The notes: generated by a model not told the origin, from the sequence alone. Shown: positions 9,159-18,378, numbered from the stretch's first letter. The stretch: 29,178 nt of DNA from Byssochlamys sp. IMV 00236 (GCA_001931875.2 MSJH02000726.1:1-29178), one strand, 5' to 3'. Numbers and translations: made by a program.

Positions 9159-11786
9159 TTACAATGCATCCTCGGCCACGGTCTCTGTTTGAGGGATCGC
9201 CATGATTTTGTCCAGTTCGTCTGTCCTTGTCTTGATACTAGGCACAAGTGCTTCGACAAATAATAAAGGATATATACTGGCATATTTGAAAAATAGCCTT
9301 GTTGAATAGCGAATGAACTCTTTAAGTTGGCTGTGTGCCTCTGTTTTAGGGAAATTGTTACTGTATATTAAGATGCGATTGAATAATTCCATGACAGGCA
9401 ACTTCCAGAACAGATATTCTGCCTTTCTTTTCACCATGGCCCTGTGAAAGAAGCTGGTGATGTAGTGGATGTATTCAGGTTCCAGATCAGCATAGTATTC
9501 CAGTAAAGTACAATATGTGTGAATAACATCCTCATTCATGTATTTCTTGTACGTGTTAATTTAAGTCATACAAGAAGGATATATACATCTTACCTTTTCA
9601 AAGCCTTCAAATTTAAATAACTGTTCGTTATATGCAGGACCATGATCTTCTTCACTTTCGCTTCCTTCACTTTCATCCATTTGTACTTCCTCTTGTTCTT
9701 CGCTACCTTCGACCATCTGTTTCTTTTTATCTTTCTTTTTTCTAGAGCGTTCATTTTTCTTTTTTCGTACAAATAGAGTCTTTTTTGTTTTTGCATAATG
9801 ATCCAGCATTTTTAGCAGTACATGAGTAAGCATGACCATAGTCTTTAAGTATTGCTTGGATTGGTTGCGATAGTTTTTTACTAGGCTGTGAAGTAGATCA
9901 AGAATTGACTGCTCATAATATACATTACTTTGAATATGTTCTGCAGCGTCGCGATACTCCTCTTCTTCTGATTGACTCATTTCGTGCAAACTAACCAGCA
10001 TTTGTCTAAAGCAATCTGCTGTCACAGTCACTTCAAACCATTTCTTTTCTTCTTGCTTTTGTCGAATGTAATGTATACAAAATAATATTGTGCCTAAATC
10101 AAATGCTGTAGCAACCAAATCAAAATCAAATGACTTGTTCAATATATTTCCTTCGTCTTGTCTTGAAGGCAGACATAATGTATTGGCTTTTCTTGCTTTA
10201 CTCGTCTTGTTTTCATAAAGGTGATACTGTAAGAACCATCTCATACAGAAATAGTAGCGAATATAGTCTTTGTCTACAATCTTTTTATCGTCTCTTTTCA
10301 TATCCTTTAATACAGATGAAAATAATGCTATTATTTCAATCAGAATCTTGTCTTTTTTTTGTTTTGTTTTGTTTACCATTAAAACAAGTTTCCACAAAAG
10401 ACTGTGCAGTTGCTTTAAGATAGAGTAAACATCGAGAATCTTGATACACTTTTTTAGCCCTAATTTCATCTGCAAGTTTACGCTTGTGGCCAACTCTGCT
10501 GATCTTCTTGTCTCCATCTACCAATTCGCTTACATCAGCAAATCCAGCCTGTTGTTTATGAAAGACTTTTTTGTTTCCTTCCTATATTGCGCATAAGCAT
10601 GTACCCCTTTTTTTTTTTTTTTACTTTGTCTAATCTATTTACCCAATCTTCCAATACATATGTTCCACCAAACCTATTATGTCTTGTTGGTCCATGTGCT
10701 ATTTTCTGTCGTTTTTGAGCCTTTTCTACTGTAAGCATTTCTGATAGTTTAGCTGATAGTTCATTTAATCCCACATTTTTCTAAATCGAGGTAAATGAAT
10801 ATTATACGAATGCTCTAGAAATATTCTTACTGTATCAGAAGCATGCTTGTAAGAAAAGACGGTCTTTGGGTCAGCATGCTGAAAGATATTGTATAAGATT
10901 TCTAAAACAAGCACATTCCACTCTGATGAATCTTGTTTGTTGATACTATTGGATGAGATGGTCAATAAGAGTTCGATCACGTCTGCTTCATAAAATCGAA
11001 TCATGAGGTCTTCCTGCATATGTGACATCTTGATCTGCTCGACTGTTCCTGCCAGTGATATATTTAAATCGGGAATAGCTGACAAGTTGCGGAAAAAGTA
11101 TAGGACAAGTCGAATGACTGTATTATCTCGTATAGATCGTTCACTTGACAAATATTGAGGTTAGATCCAAAAAAACAAAATATATGCTTTCTATTACCTG
11201 TATGGGATGCGAACAGCTGGTTCAACCAAGCGTAAAATGACTTCAAATACACCTGGCTTTAATAAGCCTAATTTATATTTCCTGTAGCAATCAATTATAT
11301 TAGGATCATATTCGTCTTCTTCTTCTTCATCAAGGCTTTTCTCAATAGGCCAAGTCATAGGCACGAGTAGCTCGACTTGTATAGATATTGAGTACATGAC
11401 TCTATATTTTCATTATTATTATTATTATTTTTACCACATGCCAGTATGAATCTATTAGCGATCTCTGTTGATTGACCTTCAAATGATAACATGAGAGGGA
11501 CGATGTCAGATTCAATAATATTAAACTCGGCAATCGTATTGAGTACTGTCTTTTCTTTATATTCGCTGTCAACACGAATAGCTCTCTTAAGGTCCCTTAG
11601 ACATGCTAATATTATTTGTTGGTAATCTTGTTCTTTTTCCAGCTAAACTTGCTTACCAAGAGCTTCATCGCCCACAGAGTATTGTCTTGTTCCGTCTGCA
11701 GAAGGAAGTTCTTCATGAGCACCAAGTGCTGAACATAGACTAAGAATGTAATTTCTTGTTTCTACTCTATCGTCAGTAGTATCCAT
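9159..11786 (-). CDS. swi1: Timeless/Swi1/Tof1 replication fork protection protein
   Basis: Timeless (Swi1/Tof1) works with Tipin (Swi3/Csm3) to stabilise stalled replication forks and activate the S-phase checkpoint. Splicing by eye gives the N-terminus MDTTDDRVETRNYILSLC, then SVGDEAL joined to ACLRDLKRAIRV, which matches the diagnostic GDE-CL-CLRDLKR region. Next come ELLVPMTWPIEKSL, NTVIRLVLYFFRNLSAIPDL, ILYNIFQHADPKTVF, AHGPTRHNRFGGTYVLED and an acidic/basic linker (about 9640-9790). The conserved C-terminal helices are NEDVIHTYCTLLEYYADLEP and LFWKLPVMELFNRIL. Roughly 800 residues are predicted, shorter than S. pombe Swi1 (971) or human (about 1200), mostly at the C-terminus. Introns are short: 51 bases after EAL, 35 bases at 11400-11434 and 49 bases near 10795-10840. 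The start at 11786 is preferred over an upstream ATG whose leader (MVGLFFFSRPEF) looks non-coding. MCB/E2F-like sites lie upstream. Confidence 0.92.
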
Positions 11787-11875
11787 TACTTTTTCTTTTT
11801 TTAGAAATTCAGGACGCGAAAAAAAAAAGAGTCCCACCAAAGAAGAAATCTAGAAACAGAGAGCGGACTATTTTC

Positions 11876-11904
11876 ACGCGTTTCGCGCGCTGATCCTGGC
11901 GCGA
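11876..11904. promoter_or_regulatory. MCB/E2F-like S-phase promoter cluster upstream of Timeless
   Basis: ACGCGT (MluI cell-cycle box core, 11876-11881) runs directly into TTTCGCGCGC (11881-11890), which contains the E2F-like core TTTCGCGC. TGGCGCGA follows at 11897-11904 (TCGCGCCA on the other strand). The cluster lies 90-118 bases upstream of the Timeless ATG, in a region otherwise very poor in CpG. MCB and E2F sites drive G1/S transcription in fungi and animals. The regulatory role here is inferred from motif and position. Confidence 0.6.
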
Positions 11905-12654
11905 GTTTATTGGTACGGAACTTTAAACTGAATGTACACTGAAAAATAAGGAGAAAAGTCAAAAAAAAGCCAAAGTCAAATAAAAATTTGGGCCCTGCTT
12001 CCAGAGTGATCCCCTTTTTCTCTATTTCCTAGAGACATGCGGTGGCAGCAGTTATGCCTTGATCTCCTTAATATATATTATATTCCCCGCACACACGATA
12101 GAATAATATGTTGTCATGGTAGAGTAAATAACAGAGTAACACCAAGTGATTATTTCAGTGTCCATTTTCAGTGAACCTTTTTTTCTCCTTAAAGAGTTGC
12201 TGTTTATCATCACGAAGTGTTGATCTTCCACCCTTAACACAGCTTACTACCTTTTCTTATTATCCCATTCTCTTCTTTGCTTCTTTATGGTTTCCATAGA
12301 AATAATAGGATGATTAAACAAAAAAGAAGAAAAGAATTCTTTTTCCTTTTTATAATCGCATGAATAAAAAAGAGTTACACGATACAACAATGCATCTTGT
12401 CTCCCTGTCAAATATCAATTCTATCTATTTGCTCATTTACTACATCTCCTTTTTTATAAAGTTGGATCCCTCTTTATTTTATTTTATTTTTTTCTTTCTT
12501 TTTTCTTCCTCCCTAAACAACAAAAAAAAACTTGGTTCCCAGAAAGACTCTTGTGTTTGCTTTCTCCTTAAAGAATCGTTTTTATTAAAGCAAGTCCTGG
12601 TCTCTTTCCGTTTTTTCCTTTCTTTCTCTCTTTGTTATTCCAAAATAATAAAAA
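11905..12654. other. Intergenic region upstream of the seven-helix membrane protein gene
   Basis: No convincing gene was seen. The region is AT-rich and its last 300 bases are dominated by T and C runs (12470-12640), typical of a strong fungal promoter or leader before an ATG. An ORF at 12360-12689 is low-complexity (Phe, Leu, Ser, Lys) and overlaps the true start in another frame, so it is not listed as a gene. Confidence 0.4.
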
Positions 12655-13630
12655 ATGTACTCACCAGATCAATGGGAAATCTTGTCTGAAGTCAATAGCG
12701 TTACATGTATTACCATCGTATCCTTGATCTTTGGTCGAAAACTAGCAAGCATAGAAGGCCCTATCCATTATGTTCGTGCTTTATTACTCATTCTCTATGG
12801 TCTCTCTTGGGCATTCAATTTAATTGCTTGTATGCTGACAAGTACAAATAACGGAAACTTTATCTCTTGTGTCATGACTCATTTTAATGTTGCATTGATT
12901 GCAACTGGTACCAAGATCGTCTTGTATCTCTACTTTATTGAAAAGGTAAATTAACACAATAGATATTGTGTATAAGCTCACAGTGATTTATATTAGATAT
13001 ATATCCTATCCATGCCCAAAGTATCACGGCTTCGCTCTTCTTTATACTTGGTCAACTTGGGTCTTTTGTTACCAGTATTTGCTATCATCATTCTTCAGAT
13101 TATATTTAGAATTAATATTGTAGAAGCAGACTACCCATTCCATTGTTCAGTTGGCTTCGAATTACCAGCCTCTGTCATCTCCTTGGGCTACGATGCCTTA
13201 CTCAACATCCTCTACGCTGGTATCTTTATCAAGTATTACTGTTTCCCTACTACAGAGCAACAAACTGCTCACCATTCATCATCTATTCGTGTGATGGCTA
13301 AACGAAATGCTATTGCAGCTGTTGTTTCCTTACTCGTCTTGTGTATCAACTATATCATCCTCATCTGCTTTAATGGTTCTGAAAGAGGCTTGGTTGCTTC
13401 TAGTCTGGTTGCTATCGTAAGTTCTTTTGTTTGTTTGCATATATTGGCACAAATATAACCCTTTCCTTTTTTATAATTAGGCCCTTACTATCATTTGTGC
13501 GACTATCCATTGGGTCACTACCCACCCAGCCGAAAATCAACTGAGCGGAAAGAATGCAGATAAATCCTATACATTAGAAATTAAGCAACATCAAGAAGTA
13601 GTTGTGCTGACTGAATATAACCGTTCATAA
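12655..13630 (+). CDS. Unrecognised seven-transmembrane protein
   Basis: Three exons join cleanly: FIEK/IYILSMPK at the first intron (about 12948-12996) and SLVAI/ALTIICATI at the second (about 13419-13480, donor GTAAGT). The product is about 280 residues with seven likely membrane helices. They lie near VTCITIVSLIFGRKL, VRALLLILYGLSWAFNLIAC, VALIATGTKIVLYLYF, LVNLGLLLPVFAIIILQIIF, SVISLGYDALLNILYAGIFI, AVVSLLVLCINYIILIC and LVAIALTIICATIHWV. The N-terminus is short and acidic, without a signal peptide; the tail of about 40 residues (NQLSGKNADKSYTLEIKQHQ...) is hydrophilic. The topology resembles fungal receptor-like proteins, but I see no GPCR family motif. The long T/C-rich leader suggests good expression. 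Function unknown. Confidence 0.8.
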
Positions 13631-13854
13631 TCAGTTATTATACATCATCCTTGTTTTGTCGCTGGCGCAACATGACCTCTCCCTCGTTCTCTCCTCGGTT
13701 TATCCCTTTTGTTTTTCTTTTCTTAAAATAACCATTATTGCTACATAGTGGATAATCTTTTATCTACTTTTTTTTTTTTATTATTATTTAATCTATTTTT
13801 CTGCATAATTCACAAAATAAATAAACTATTTCCTTTGTTCAAAATAGAAGGACT

Positions 13855-14805
13855 TTATTTTCTCTTTGGCTTGGTCACCTTTGAGCCTTTTGAGCCCTTT
13901 GAGCCCTTTGAGCCCTTTGCGCCCTTAAAACTACTCTTCGTCTTGGGCTTTTTAGAGGCCTTTTCCAAGGCAATATCAAAGTCGTCGTTAGTTGTCAAGT
14001 CTTCATTCAACTTTTTCTTTTTTAATAATTTGATCTTTTCAAGTGTTTCTGCTTTTCGCTTTTGTCTTTCTAATTGTTTCTGTACTTGAACCTTCTTACC
14101 AAACTTCTTGAGTTGACGTTGACGTTTAGCATCTTCTGATGCCTTAATAGCTGCCTCTTGATCCAACAATTTTTGACGAATCTAGATACAATATTAGCTT
14201 ATGTTGCGTATATATTTCTGTATAATTACCTTGGCCATATGTTCATCACTCTTCACCATCTCTGCAAAATAATCATCGGGTCGACTGAATGGTACACCTG
14301 CTTTTTTCACTAATTCTCTACCCTTCTTTGCAGCTTCAAGTGCCTGTTCATAAAATGCTAACTCTCGAGCCATATCATCAGAAGGATCTTCAACAATAAT
14401 TGGTTTGCTAGAGGTTATAGTCATCGTTTCGATCCATGGTAAGTTCTTCAATTTAAATTGCTCTGTAATCCTTGTCATAGCAGCCTATTATATTGTTTAG
14501 GTTGATATAGCTTCATTATAATATAGAAAGCTTACCTCATCATTAATCTTGGGACGAGTAATATGTTTATTTTGTTGTATTTCTTCTTCTTCGTCTTCTT
14601 CTTCGTCTTCACTAACTTCCTCATTAACCTTTTCTTCTTCTTCACTGACTTCTTCTTCTTCTTCTTCATGTTCTTCATTTTCTTGATCTACACTCATAGA
14701 TTCGTCTTCGATAGGAACAGCTTCAGGAACTTGTTCTTCTTCTATTATATTTTGTTTAGCTTTCTTTGCTGCTTTTCTGGCTGCTCTTTCTGCTTTGCGG
14801 GACAT
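13855..14805 (-). CDS. ebp2: rRNA-processing protein EBP2
   Basis: EBP2 is a nucleolar factor needed for 27S pre-rRNA processing and 60S subunit assembly. Exon 1 (from 14805) encodes MSRKAERAARKAAKKAKQNI and a long Glu/Asp stretch. Exon 2 holds the conserved EBP2 core: AAMTRITEQFKLKNLPWIET, DPSDDMARELAFYEQALEAA and VPFSRPDDYFAEMVKSDEHM. Exon 3 holds the basic coiled coil (AKIRQKLLDQEAAIKASEDA, KRQRQLKKFGKKVQVQKQLE) and a Lys-rich tail with GSK repeats. The two introns are near 14480-14535 and 14182-14230. A good 3' splice site (AATTATAG) 5 bases before the ATG, with a donor-like AAAG/GTAAAG about 60 bases upstream, suggests a 5' UTR intron. The gene is divergent from the Med28-like gene. Confidence 0.93.
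13877..13926 (-). repeat. 9-base tandem repeat coding for GSK units in EBP2
   Basis: The unit tttgagccc (GGG-CTC-AAA sense, read Gly-Ser-Lys) repeats about four times with small changes, the last copy reading tttgcgccc (Gly-Ala-Lys). It encodes the basic GAKGSKGSKGSKGSK tail of EBP2. The near identity of the copies suggests recent slippage, so copy number may vary between strains. Confidence 0.85.
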
Positions 14806-14953
14806 GGGATCTATAATTATAAAAAAAAAAAAAGATTGAGTTCCTTTACCTTTGTTTTTGGTATTGTGAAGGGCATGAAAGGCCGTCACATAAGCCACTT
14901 GATGAATTTAACCTCACGCACACGTTTCCTCATTCTTCTCAATTGGCAAATAA
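14806..14953. promoter_or_regulatory. 148-base bidirectional promoter, EBP2 and Med28-like gene
   Basis: Only 148 bases separate the divergent ATGs. The EBP2 side contains an A/T run (14820-14833) that is probably the pyrimidine tract of a 5' UTR intron, so the real transcription start zones must lie within about 80 bases of each other. No MCB, PAC or RRPE match was seen by eye. Confidence 0.45.
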
Positions 14954-15541
14954 ATGAGCTTGACTGAATTAACAAATAAACTTGCAAAAGAGTTTGACGA
15001 ATGTTTAGAGACAATCTTGACTTTACCTGAACAACAGCAACAAAATAAAGATGAGGGACAAGAAAAAGGTAAATACAATTAGACTTATACAAGATATTTA
15101 TTCTCTCTCTCTCTGTGTGTGTGCAGGGCTTAATGAACAGGTTGCAGGTTTACGGTATACCTTTTTACAGCTAGAGAGTCAATTGAAGAATATGAAAACA
15201 AAGACATTACAAGACAAAGAGCTGTCTTTGAAAGAAGTAAGCAAAATAAAAGAGATTAAGCTAAAAGCTTATTATGTACATTTCAGATAAATAGATTACT
15301 TAAACGCGATATTGAGATAAAAAAGCGTGCTATTGAAACCTATGTCACTAAACTGGACGAATGGGATAAGGAAATACCAATATTAATAGAACAGAGTAAT
15401 CGTGCAGTAGCGTCTCGTCTGAATGGATATGATTTTGATTCAGATATAGCAACTCCTCCAGCACAGACAACAAATGATGTTCAACAACAAAACGATGATG
15501 ATGATGATGATGACGAAGACGTTGAATTTGAAGAAGTCTAA
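14954..15541 (+). CDS. Coiled-coil acidic-tailed protein, possible Mediator subunit Med28
   Basis: Three exons: MSLTELTNKLAKEFDECLET..., then GLNEQVAGLRYTFLQLESQL..., then INRLLKRDIEIKKRAIETYV.... The ~155-residue product is mostly helical with heptad-like spacing and ends in an Asp/Glu run (NDDDDDDDEDVEFEEV). The order of segments resembles Med28: an N-terminal helix with F-x-C, a helix around ARQTECFFLQ-like RYTFLQLESQL, then a helix like QKHLTKLRHWQ (here TYVTKLDEWDK). Med28 is a head-module component of Mediator, bridging activators and RNA polymerase II. The match is by pattern only and other short coiled-coil proteins remain possible. The first intron ends in a (CT)n(GT)n tract before its CAG acceptor at 15126. 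It converges with Trm10, stops 16 bases apart. Confidence 0.55.
15102..15124 (+). repeat. (CT)n(GT)n microsatellite forming an intron acceptor tract
   Basis: TCTCTCTCTCTCT followed by GTGTGTGTG sits directly before the CAG acceptor of the first intron of the Med28-like gene. It serves as the polypyrimidine tract and is likely to vary in length between strains. Confidence 0.8.
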
Positions 15542-15557
15542 ATGAATTATTGTTTAT

Positions 15558-16788
15558 TTACACGGTGGATTTACATGTGTCTTTGTTTTCTGTTGACAGA
15601 TCTTCTTCTTCATAACCATCACTCTCTTCTTCATTATCATCTTCGCTCTGGTGATTGACTAATTCCACATCCTTTAATTTTCTTTCTGGTATGACCTCTA
15701 AAAATGCTTGTTCCCAGTTACGACAATCAAGCCATTTGATCATGATTTCCACCACTAATAAAGTATTTATTATCTTTTTCTTCCTTTTTTATGTGACATA
15801 TATTTACCATGGTTGACAGTAAGCACTTTTCTAGCAGATATCTTAAGATAGTCACCAATAGGCAATCGAGCCGTTTTAATGCCTTGCTCATCGGCCTTGT
15901 TTTTACAGAGATTCTATATAGACAGCAGGATTATGACATGTATGATTTGATAAGAAATGTCTTTACCTTGTATCTATTTTTATCTACAATTGCACCTACG
16001 ATATAGTTCTTTCCTTCTTCTAATTCATGCACAACATTATCAGAATCTGCCGTTAAATAGATCAAATCTTCCTTGTTGAAGATATCCAAATATGACTTGG
16101 GAGTTAATTCGACATTCCTCCAGTTTCTCCAAGAAATCGACTTGGCATCCATTTCCTTGGAGAGGACATCATCAACAGAAGTCAGTGTCATCTTCATGGA
16201 TTCCTTTTTTGCACGAACATTAGCACTATAGCTTCGTCCGATCTGTCCACGTAAAGAGCTGATTTCTTTATGAATCATGTATGAAGAAAAAGAACAGTCC
16301 AAGATGAGACCAACGTTGCCCACGGTAATATCCTTTGCTCTTGATTTCTTTGGCAGTGGTTCCAGCACACCTTCTTCTACCAACTTCTTTCGTTCTCTCT
16401 TTCTCGTCTTTTCCTTTTCTTTCTTTCTTCTTGAACGTTCGCGTTTTGTCTCTTCCCAAATTTCATCTTTTAACAATTTCTTGATGGCGTTTTTACTTTT
16501 ACCAGCAAATTTAGGGTCTGTGATATCATATTCTCTTCCACAGAATACTCGAATGTTTCCTTTTTTTGTCTCTTGTTTTTCTTCTTGTTTTATCTGGCTT
16601 GTCTCATTCGTCTGATCTATTGTCTCTCTTGTCTGATCCTTTGATTCTTCTGACGACATGCGTAATATTGAAAATGAAGTCAAACCACTGCAAAAAAAGT
16701 TTGATGGTTTTCTCTGTATGACAAAATGTGACTGCAAGCGTATTCTGCAAGCAGAGGATCTCAGGGGAATTAATCGAATTGACAACAC
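15558..16788 (-). CDS. trm10: tRNA (guanine-N1-)-methyltransferase Trm10
   Basis: Trm10 is a SPOUT-fold enzyme that methylates N1 of purine 9 in tRNA using S-adenosylmethionine. Seen in order: a Lys/Arg-rich N-terminal region ([20 protein letters not shown]) that binds t[23 protein letters not shown], the region [39 protein letters not shown] with [13 protein letters not shown], then after an intron [20 protein letters not shown] and [11 protein letters not shown], and after a second intron [20 protein letters not shown] with an acidic tail. Two starts are possible. MSSEESKDQ at 16659 gives the usual cytosolic/nuclear form. The ATG at 16788 adds 43 residues rich in Arg and Ser without acidic residues ([20 protein letters not shown]), like a mitochondrial presequence. 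A TTTTTTTGCAG sequence at about 16690 could instead be a leader-intron acceptor, leaving only the short start. Confidence 0.93.
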
Positions 16789-16901
16789 GTTGAAATACTC
16801 TCTCTTAAAAAAATAAAAATAAAAATAAAAAGAAGTTTGTGAAATGACAGCTGGTCAACTGTTTTTACTTTGAAAGGCGTATAATGTCTTGATACGTCAC
16901 A

Positions 16902-17690
16902 ATGGTCCTCAAGAGTCAACTCACCTTGTTACGTACTGTTTATCCAATTGTTTCTTGGCATCTAAAAGATTAAAATATACACAACAAGACCATATGAGTT
17001 GACTGCTTTTTTTTTCTTTGGATATAATTCCTTAACATGCAACTTTTAGGCTTGCTAGATTGAGCCCGACTTTATATGCGTCAATTTGCTTCGTATCTGA
17101 ATATGAAAATTACTTGGCATTTGTCCTTTCGCGCGACTGGGAAATATCCATAGACTTGTCTGTACTAGTCGCCGTGGGGCAGAATCCTGTCTATTCTATA
17201 GTATTTGATACAGCATTATCAACCTATGATCCTCATCATTCTCAAGTGATCATCTGCGCCTTAATTTATCCTCTGACTCAGCAAGCTTCTTCTCTTCCCC
17301 AAGAGAGATTTAGTAAGCAAAGACAAACATCATTTATTCAACAGTGCTGGATGAATGTTTGCAGTTGAATCTGTTATTGAACACATGAAGTGCTCCTCTC
17401 TATCCATCTCTCATATCGTTCTCATGATTCCGTCGTTTCCTCACCGTGATGCTCAGCACATTTAATTTTTCCGTCTATCCATATCCGCTGTTTCTATCGT
17501 TCTCAGATTCATCATTCAGAGCTCCACATTAGATGGAAATGTATATATTGATGCATGTTCAACATATCATGAAATTCCATTGATGCAATATCTCTCCAGA
17601 ATATATAGGGACTCATGCAAGCTGTTAGTGATATCCTCGTCCAGGGCAACTCATCACTTTATGACACTCCCTTCAAATACTCTGCTATAA
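16902..17690 (+). CDS. Unrecognised spliced gene
   Basis: I do not recognise this protein, but the region reads as coding. A proposed first exon starts MVLKSQLTL (16902; donor weak). After a TTTTAG acceptor at about 17050 an open exon runs LARLSPTLYASICFVSEYEN, YLAFVLSRDWEISIDLSVLV, then VYSIVFDTALSTYDPHHSQV and LIYPLTQQ. A clean 52-base intron (GTAAGC at 17313, TTTGCAG ending at 17364) restores the frame into ESVIEHMKCSSLSISHIVLM and IPSFPH. The same frame resumes downstream as NVYIDACSTYHEIPLMQYLS, RIYRDSCKLLVISSSRATHH and FMTLPSNTLL, stop at 17688-17690. Between these parts is one in-frame TAA (17461-17465 area), removed if an 87-base intron 17446-17532 is spliced, though its donor (GTGATG) is poor. 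So this is either a real gene of about 200 residues or a lightly damaged one. It is divergent from Trm10 by 113 bases. Confidence 0.45.
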
Positions 17691-18036
17691 ACCTCCATTT
17701 AATTATGGACTACTCTAAGTCAACAAGATCAGTTGAATGTAATTTGATATAAAAGATGAGTTTGTACTTTAGTGATCTTTCGTCTTTCTGTAAACTTTTA
17801 CTATAGCAACTTTTTGGATAACATGATTATAATGATCTTGCATATGCAAAGACATTATAAAAGCTGTAGACCTTTGCGTTTCGTCTGCTGATTTAAATAG
17901 ATCATAGACACAAAATTGTCACTTGATGTGCGCTAATCAAATAGAAAAAAGGGTTTCAAAAATAAATGCCGCATATGAATCCCTTTGGTCATCCATTTTT
18001 TTTTTTCTTTTCTTTTTCATATACAAAATTTTAAAC
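17691..18036. other. Intergenic region upstream of the PPxY membrane protein gene
   Basis: No gene was seen. It contains a perfect 12-base palindrome TTGCATATGCAA at 17838-17849 and a T/C-rich leader (17995-18020) before the ATG at 18037. Confidence 0.4.
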
Positions 18037-18346
18037 ATGTCTTCACCGGGATATAACTTTCTATGGGGAGTATGCGCTCTTATGCTGGTGATAGCTATCA
18101 TCTTGGCATTTAAAAAAGGAAAAAAAGCCAATAGACACACAGGTAAGAAGCATATAGATGATATATAATCGAGTGATGTTAAAATATTCCGTAGTAGAAG
18201 CAGATAACACTACACCTGAAGTAGTTGTCGTATCACATAATGAACAACGCCCTCGTATACACCATCCTAATAGTAATAACGATCCTCAATTGCAACCTCC
18301 ACCACCTTCATACCAAGAATACCAAAAAGATGTTAGAATTACGTAA
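18037..18346 (+). CDS. 84-residue single-helix membrane protein with PPxY motif
   Basis: Two exons joined by a 55-base intron (18143-18197, donor GTAAGA, acceptor GTAGTAG). Residues 9-25 (FLWGVCALMLVIAIILAF) form one membrane helix, followed by a basic stop-transfer cluster KKGKKANRH. This predicts a short lumenal or outside N-terminus and a cytosolic tail of about 55 residues. The tail is hydrophilic, His/Pro/Asn-rich and carries PPPPSYQEYQ at about residues 69-78, so PPSY (71-74) is a PPxY motif. PPxY motifs bind the WW domains of Nedd4/Rsp5 ubiquitin ligases. Small PPxY membrane proteins in yeast (such as the Rcr and Bsd2/Tre/Ear/Ssh groups) act as ligase adaptors in membrane-protein sorting. 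The adaptor role is inferred. It converges on the zinc-finger gene with 32 bases between stops. Confidence 0.75.
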
Positions 18347-18378
18347 AGAAAAGTGGTTTATTGCAATTTCTTTTTTCT

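Noticed and set aside
12360..12689. 109-codon plus-strand ORF.
   Set aside because: Low-complexity Phe/Leu/Ser reading of a T/C-rich leader; overlaps the true start of the seven-helix protein gene.
14563..14967. 134-codon plus-strand ORF very rich in Phe.
   Set aside because: It is the antisense of the Glu-rich tract of EBP2 and its short promoter; poly-Phe is the mirror of poly-Glu codons.
16277..16615. 112-codon plus-strand ORF inside Trm10.
   Set aside because: Antisense shadow of the conserved Trm10 coding sequence.
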